A stretch of DNA of 64,000 nucleotides, taken from the NCBI GenBank assembly GCA_037974965.1, contig JBBPFI010000011.1:1054001-1118000 (forward strand), in the 5' to 3' direction. Below are positions 58,138-64,000 of the stretch, one piece after another. The notes under the pieces are model-generated. The model had not been told where the DNA came from. It made no database searches and was given only the letters and a program-made list of their open reading frames with translations. Position 1 is the stretch's first letter; every line of letters starts with the position of its first letter. The position numbers and the translations under genes are program-made. This DNA is from Dacryopinax spathularia (lineage: Eukaryota; Basidiomycota; Dacrymycetes; Dacrymycetales; Dacrymycetaceae).

Positions 58138-59147
58138 TTAGTTAAGGGCGACCGAGAAGGTGGTCGTGTCGAGGGTGGCAGTGCCTGGAGAGTCATCATC
58201 AGACAGGTACAAAGCACCACAGGAATATGGAGCTCACCGGTGAAAGCCTCGGTACCAGTCTGGATGGCGTTGAGGTAGAGGCTGGTAGAAACGCCCTCGT
58301 TCTTCACGAGGTAGGTGAAGAAGGGAAGGAGGTCAGTGTTGAAGCTCGTAATGCTGGTTCCGGACGAAGCAGGGATGAAGGAGTAGACCTCCCAGTTGGA
58401 GTTCGGGCCGGACCACAGGTTCCAGGTGTAGCCGTCGATTTGGATGTTGCTAGTCAGGAGAGAGCCAACGGGCTGGATGCCACCAAGGCCGCTGAGCCAA
58501 ACCATGCTGATATATCCCGTGAGTACACGTCGTCACATTTCGGATGAAGCGGTATGACTCACATCTCGTACTTGGAGGTAGACGAAGCAGCCGCGCCCGT
58601 CGAGGAGGTACCAAGCCACATATCGTAGCTGGGAATGCATCAAGGCTTTGTCATGTGAGGGGAGCTTTCATACGTACGAGACATCGGCACGGAGACCGCT
58701 GGACTCGCTGGTGTAACTCCAGTCCCAAGTGGTAGGGAGACTGGTAATGGATGCGAGGGTGACACCCTTGACGTTGTTGTTCAGGACATTGGCATCTTCC
58801 CAAATATTTAGCAGCTGCACTACTTGATGAGTAGAGGACGCCGCTTACAGGTCTTGACATCATTAGGGTTGTTTGCCCAGGTGTAGGTCGTGGTCCACGA
58901 GATCGAATTGCCGCTGGTAGAGACAAGGGTAGAGTTCTGGGAGCCAACACCGTTGCCTAAGACTTGTCAGCATCAAGCAGGCCTACATATCAGTGCACGT
59001 ACCCGATCCCCACTGGTTCTGGCAGAGAGTGTAATCACCGCTGGTGGCACAAGTGTACTGGCCAGTGAGCACGGTGGCGCGCTCCTGGAGAGGGGCAGCG
59101 GCGGCACCAAGAGCAGCGGCAGCAGCGAGGAGGGCAGACGCGATCAT
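58138..59147 (-). CDS. GH12 glycanase (endo-beta-glucanase/xyloglucanase type)
   Basis: Six exons: 59147-59003, 58956-58849, 58795-58678, 58628-58563, 58506-58238 and 58184-58138, giving 250 aa, the usual GH12 size. The signal peptide is MIASALLAAAAALGAAAA. The mature protein starts near APLQER and carries the GH12 motifs YTLCQNQWG, NSISWTTTYTWANNPND, LPTTWDWSYTSESSGLRADV and YDMWLG. The catalytic nucleophile Glu lies in KYEIMVWLSGLGGIQPVG and the acid/base Glu in QTGTEAFTG. It ends TTTFSVALN. The enzyme is secreted and cuts beta-1,4-glucan or xyloglucan in plant cell walls. All splice phases agree. Its upstream neighbour is a diverged paralog on the same strand. Confidence 0.9.
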
Positions 59148-60290
59148 TGCTGAAATGTGTCGATTGAGGTTGGCTGAGCACGATGGCTTGACAGTAGACA
59201 GAGTCGGGCTTATATAGACCAGAGACACGACAAAGACGTTGCAATGAGGTCATTCAAGCTGGCCGAGGACAATGGACGGTCATGCCATATGCGACGTTCA
59301 CCTTTGCTTCTGCGTGAATCACAAGGCGAAGGCGGATTAATCCTGTTGATCAGGTGACAACAAGACATCCTTCAACATGAGCTCGTCACGAAGACGGGGT
59401 CGTGTAAGGAGATCCCCGCAGGCAAAAGGAAGACACCTGAAGCACGTTGGCAGGGACCATTCTGGCTATTCATAGAACGCTGCCGATCGATTTTGCCGCG
59501 GCAATCCAAGGGCAGGTGCCTGGCTGCCTCCGCAGTGCCAATTCTCTCGCAAGGAGTATTCATGGATAAACAACAAGATCCGGAGAAGTTGCAGTCAGCC
59601 TGGACAGCGAGTAGGTGAGCCAAATGGAGACCAGACGCAAGAGACGTGGGAAAGCACCCGGTTTGCAAGGGTTTCATAAGGTAGATCAGATAGGACAGAA
59701 GTATTACTAAATAGCTTTTGCTGCGGCAAAAGCCACTTTTGCTGGAGCAAGGGTCCTTTTGCTGCGGCAGAAGGTCTCTTGCTGCAAGAAAAGGTCTTTT
59801 GCTGGAGCAAAAGACCTTTTGCCTCAGCCCTGCCGAAGCAGAAGCTTCTCTTCTGGAAGGCCATGCCTTTTCCCTCCGTCTTGTTTCCGCCTGGGCCGGA
59901 CATGCGGTCAGGAAGCATGGGAATGAGGAGGGGTGTCCAACCCTATTTGGGCATTTCAGGGGTCCTGATTACATTTTCGGCCAGTCACATGAGCAGGGCC
60001 TTGCTGAGGAGAAACACGCTTTAATTCCATCTTTCAACACAAAACAGTGATCTAGTCCAGGCTAGGGTAGAGGAGACGCAGAGGAAAACGGGAGACAAGG
60101 GAACAATCATGGGAGGGTCCTGCAAGCCAATAAGGTGGAGGAATAAAGCAGCTTACGCTCCTCTAGACTCTGGCAGGGGCCTTTGCATGCCGGCCTTCTG
60201 AGGTAGGAATGCTGGTGACACGCCTGCTTTAGGATGAGCAAACTTGTGTGGAGAAAATAGCACTCACCGCTCCACCCCCGCTTGCCCTGC
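59148..60290. other. Intergenic with a palindromic 20-bp repeat array
   Basis: 5' flank of the GH12 gene, then the array at 59714-59835. Around 59850-60290 there is no convincing gene, although the 60.3-kb gene may extend an exon into it. Confidence 0.45.
59714..59835. repeat. Six-unit 20-bp repeat of self-complementary words
   Basis: Units start at 59715, 59736, 59756, 59776, 59796 and 59816, each opening with CTTTTGC or a close variant. Several units fold on themselves: GCTTTTGC-TGCG-GCAAAAGC at 59714-59733 and GGTCTTTTGC-TGGA-GCAAAAGACC at 59793-59816, both perfect. Confidence 0.85.
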
Positions 60291-62313
60291 TTACTGGTCA
60301 TGGGCAATAAAACGAGCCTGCTCTTTCTCAAAGAGGACTTCCAGCTGTTTCTGTAACGGCACGCTGAATACGTTGCCGTCTACCAGCTTCTTGAAGAACA
60401 GAAGAGGCAGATCCTGCTCTTGACAGACGGATTTTAGCAGCTGCACAACGCTGTCAAACTTGTCCTCGCGTCCAACTTGAACTCCTCGAACGTTTCTTCA
60501 TCCTGAAAGCGGAGTCAGCTCTGAGCATGGGGATTTGGAAGCCGACTGGGACAAACCTTGATGTCCTGACTTGCTTGACTCTCCTCATCCGTACTGTCAT
60601 CGTCGGTAGGATCCTCCGTTCCGTCCTCAAAATTGCTAGCTTCCTCTTCTTCTCCGCTCCCAGTCTCTGGCGCCTCTTTGTCCCTGCCCTTCTGCTTGCC
60701 GGTCCCCTCATCACGGACCTGATCCCCGTTCTCATACCCAGCATCGCCGTTATCTTCTTTTTTCTGCCTCTTGGGTTTCTGGCCATGGCGGGTCGCCTCG
60801 ACCTCCTTCTTCAATTGGCTTGATGCCCTCTCCGTCTTGCCTTGGGATTGGCGCATGGGGATCATTGTGACCTCGGTTACTTCGTCACTTTCGCTGTCAC
60901 CCTTTCCGGTCTGTCTTGTTTGATCCTGCACCTGTTAGTCAGGCTAAGCCTTCTTTTGAAATCTCAAAGTAGGGTCAGACTCACCCTTTTCTTGCTCAAG
61001 GGTACTTCTCTCTGCGGAAGGCCGGTCTGGTCAAAACTCCGCTTGCCAGACGTCGATGCGGCCGAGGAAGTCGACGCAACCGTTGGCGTCTTGAAGGTGG
61101 GTGGAATGAACGTGGGGAATCTGCTTGGACCAGATTTGACGGAAGGGTCTGTGCTTGTGCGAGGCTGACTAGACCTTGGAACAGGAATGGCGGGCAGGGT
61201 GGAAGGCTTGACGCTCTGGACAGGCGGATGAGGGATGGCAGGTACAGCGGGTTTGAACGGAACAGCAGGCTTGGGCTTATTCGTCTGTGAAGAGGCGGAT
61301 GCCGCAGAAGACCGCGAGCCCGAGGCGCCGTCCTTGTCATTATCTTTGCTAGCAGTTTTCGCAGGCATAGCAGGAGGGGCCGGAGCTGACTTCGCGGCGG
61401 AGGGTTGTGAAGTCGACTGCTCCGCCCTGTTCTTGAGAGCGGACTTGAGGGCGCGTTGATCAAAGCGAACGTTCTTCTGTCCATCCAAGACCTGCCCATC
61501 TCCGCTCACTGAGCGCGTGTTCTGGCCTGCAGAGGTTCCGGCAAGACTGGCAGTGGCCTTCACAGGAGAAGAGGGTCTGCGATTCTCCTTTCCTTCCTTC
61601 CTGGCCGGCATTTTCCCCTTGCGATCCGCAAGCATCTTCTTCCGTTTCTCTCTTCTCAGCTGCTTGAGTTTCGTGGGGTTGATCCGCGTGGCTTTGATAA
61701 AGTTCTCCAAAGGGACTTCGAAGTCGGGCGTCTCAAGCGAATTGAAGAGCACGGTTGACAGTGGGATGCCTACGCATTGAGCCAAGCGGAGCTTTGCTTT
61801 CACTTTGGGCTCTAAATGAATCGCTAAATCAGATTACTGCTGAACAGAAGAACGAAGGCTAACACACCCCAGTATCCACAACTGGCCTTTCCGGGGGCAT
61901 CGCCTTGCGGGCAGGCTTTAAAGCGTCAGTCGCAAGCATATATGCGCTCCAGCCGGGCAGCACTCACCATAAACAAACTCTCCAGACTTCAGCTTGATGA
62001 GCTTGGGGCTCTGAAGATGACTACAAGCCAGGGGGAGGTCCTCTACAGCGTCGTTTCCCTCTTGCTCTTGCTCTTCGTCTTCGTCTTCCTCTTCGTCTTC
62101 CTCGTCTTCAGGCACCACGAACGTCCCCTTCAGGTACAATTTATGGCGCCAGAAGCGATCGTCGTCTTGGGAGATGTTGTCTGGAATGCCTTCCCTCTTA
62201 GCAGACCTTATCCGCTCATACCACTCTTCCACATCTCCAACAATCGGTTCTTCCGCTTGCTGCTCAAGGATGTCGTCTTCGGATTGGGAAGCCGGCTTGT
62301 TGTAAGGAGCCAT
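60291..62313 (-). CDS. Hypothetical charged low-complexity protein, probably nuclear
   Basis: A start at 62313 (MAPYNKPASQSEDDILEQQ) leads to EEWYERIRSAKREGIPDNIS, DRFWRHKLYLKGTFVVP, a run of Glu/Asp, and PKLIKLKSGEFVY. Later exon blocks read KLRLAQCVGIPLSTVLFNSL, a long Pro/Ser/Lys-rich region (61600-61000), an acidic/basic exon (60931-60515), and a final exon with VVQLLKSVCQEQDLPLLFFK ending with a stop at 60291. Introns of about 50-60 bp have GTGAGT-type donors. One junction near 61970 could not be kept in phase by eye. The LKSGEFVY part and mixed charge suggest a chromatin or transcription protein, but no family is recognised. Confidence 0.5.
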
Positions 62314-63131
62314 TTGGAAGCACAGTTGCTTTAAGAAGGGGGAGAAGCAGCAAGGGCGAGAGCTTGACAATGCGTAGCAGAGGGAAAGACGGACAAGCCC
62401 CCTTGGTTGCTCCGGCGGGTATGGCTTTAAGTAGGAGGCAGAGCAGCCGAAACTATCTCCTGATGACTTGAGCTGGGGATTCGCTTTGTGGCGACAACGC
62501 GATGACTTGAGCGAGAATGGACAATGACTCAGACAACAGGAGAAGAAGCGCGCTGTGAGTCTTCTCTAGCGTGTCTAGAACACGTGATTGTCGGTGTTGT
62601 TGAGAGCAGAAGTCTCGAGTAAGTAATGATATGAGTCAATTCTTTCCCAATCTGGGTGGTTCTTGGATCAGGGGTAAAGATGGTGATCGAGAGGAAGCAT
62701 CGGGAGCCGAGGAAGGGGGCGAATTGCTTCCGGACCGACCGCCCGGTCGGTCCGGAAGCAATTCGGTCCCTCGTGTTCGCCAAAATAGGGGATGAGGATA
62801 GGGGATGAGGAAAGGTGAGGAAAGCTCGTGCTGAAGCCTGGCAGCCAATCTCCATGCGACAGCCGTCTTCTTTTAGGTTGAAACTACGGAAAAGGAATTT
62901 CAAGCGATTTCTATTACGTCTCTATGCAGTCAACTGCCTCATGGCAGGCACCCAGATCGAAGAAACCAGTGCATTCCAACTTAGGAGAGCTGCTGCGCCC
63001 TCCACCACGGGCTGCCTTCTTTCTCAAATACCACACATTCCACTTCTAGCGGCTGTCTCCCTGTGGGCAAGGCTCCAATCATCTCCCATTTCCTACTCTT
63101 TCATTTACAGCCATTGCCACTCACTACCGGT
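62314..63131. other. Shared upstream region of divergent genes
   Basis: Contains the perfect palindrome at 62720-62765 roughly midway between the two start codons. A minus-strand frame here is probably chance. Confidence 0.5.
62720..62765. repeat. 46-bp perfect palindrome
   Basis: Arms of 22 bases (62720-62741 and 62744-62765) are exact reverse complements around a CC dinucleotide. The arm starts CGAATTGCTTCC and ends GGACCGACCG. It could form a cruciform or be a tail-to-tail pair of binding sites. Confidence 0.95.
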
Positions 63132-64000
63132 ATGAGCTCCATTGAGAACGTCAACGACTTGGCTACTGCGAGCTTCGCTCAGGTTCAAACCCTCCAAGCT
63201 CGTTCTTCGCTCTTGACTCACCCCCAGGCCTTCCAGCTACTCGATTTCCTCCAGGGCTATGCCGAATTAGATCCTGAAGGGTTGGGGCGCGTATTTTATC
63301 GACACCTGCAACAGCCTTTATCCCATCTTTCAAGGTAAACCTGGCCAATCCGCTGCTCCGTGTTTTCTTACAGCAGATTCAGGGAGGTGGAAACCCTCAT
63401 AACCGGGCTTCCCTACGCGGTAGAAGACCTGAGGTCGGGCCAACATCATGACGAAGACATCGCCCCGGACTGGACGGCTGATCGCGACTGGAAGGAGAAG
63501 AAACAGGTCATTACAACACAGCTGACAGTGCAGGGAACGGGGGTTCACATTCTAATAACCAATTTTTACGCGGCGCTAGGTAAGCCTCATTCTGTGAGCT
63601 CGGGATATGAATTTGAACCAGAATCCAGGTGCAATGCTTACAGAGATTTTTCAGCCAGCCAACCTTGAGGAACTATATTGGCATCTCCTCATGGTCGGCA
63701 ATCTCTTCGTCCGCTGCTCCCCCCGCCCACATGTAACCGACTTTCCGCGCATGCTGAGCTCTGTGGCCATCGTAGAGCTCGGAACGTCCCGAGTGCACCT
63801 CCTCCAGCCGCCCGCGCCTGCCGAGCTGGAGGATCCTTTTGAAGCCAGTCAAGGTTAGCGTTTGATTTGCTGTGAAGCTCGGCTAATCAACTTTGCCTCT
63901 TTGGCCGTTTCATGCCCCTAGATGAAGCAAGCCTCCGCATGATGGGCACAGGAACCGCTTTGCCCCCCTCCGATGTGGGAGCCTCGCAGTCTCCATGGGC
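63132..64000 (+). CDS. Hypothetical protein, N-terminal part (runs off the window)
   Basis: The start is MSSIENVNDLATASFAQVQT. Four exons are visible: 63132 to about 63334, about 63374 (or 63377) to 63580, 63631 to 63851, and a further exon from about 63922 to the edge. Introns are 40-70 bp with GTAAAC, GTAAGC and GTTAGC donors and CAG/TAG acceptors. Text read includes PQAFQLLDFLQGYAELDPEG, WTADRDWKEKKQVITTQLTV, TGVHILITNFYAALG and EELYWHLLMVGNLFVRCSPR. No family was recognised. The gene continues past 64000. Confidence 0.6.

Noticed and set aside
1-64000. CRISPR arrays, bacterial operons, riboswitches
   Set aside because: The window is fungal nuclear DNA with spliceosomal introns throughout; the regular repeats found are WD40 codons, a minisatellite and a hairpin array without spacers.

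Overview
The window looks like a basidiomycete fungal genome, most likely an Agaricomycete. The genes are dense and lie on both strands. Nearly every gene is cut by introns of about 45-75 bp with GT..AG ends. The families seen (NACHT-WD40 STAND proteins, a DUF4336-like gene, GH12 glycanases, a DUF6532-like gene, F-box proteins, secreted Ser/Thr-rich proteins) are typical of that group. The species cannot be named from the sequence alone.

Layout. 1-3.77 kb: the 3' half of a Ty3/Gypsy-type LTR retrotransposon, with the end of pol, a spliced antisense accessory gene and the 3' LTR region, all saturated with TATCGG/CCGATA words. It abuts a 5'-truncated NACHT-WD40 gene (3.77-4.72 kb). 5.26-6.05 kb: orotate phosphoribosyltransferase on the minus strand. 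6.7-19.7 kb: genes of unknown or weakly known function, including a DUF6532-like gene, a nuclear-looking 661-aa protein, an F-box/LRR-like protein of 546 aa and a five-exon 644-aa protein. 20.09-26.01 kb: a complete nine-exon NACHT-WD40 gene of 1838 aa. 26.9-27.8 kb: a Derlin. 28.7-36.7 kb: two paralogous secreted proteins on either side of a 7-bp minisatellite and an intact-looking PIF/Harbinger DNA transposon with its two genes. 37.4-38.7 kb: a Ser/Thr-rich secreted protein. 39.5-55.8 kb: an approximately 8-kb tandem duplication, each unit holding a complete nine-exon NACHT-WD40 gene (1639 and 1641 aa) and an upstream DUF4336-like gene, intact in one unit and decayed in the other. 56.2-59.1 kb: two GH12 glycanase paralogs, one lacking the expected catalytic acid/base Glu. 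60.3-64 kb: two divergent genes of unknown function separated by a perfect 46-bp palindrome.

The main theme is a cluster of fungal NLR-like (STAND) receptors. All three complete genes share the same nine-exon structure: a short N-terminal C2-like beta domain, a helical region, a NACHT NTPase, WD40 repeats (14 in the tandem pair, enough for two seven-bladed propellers) and a conserved C-terminal tail of about 90 residues ending near [10 protein letters not shown]. In the tandem pair the WD40 units are nearly identical and show higher-order block duplication, as expected for fast-evolving recognition repeats. The single-copy gene at 20-26 kb has old, diverged repeats. Splice sites were read by eye and checked only by reading-frame arithmetic and by comparison between paralogs.
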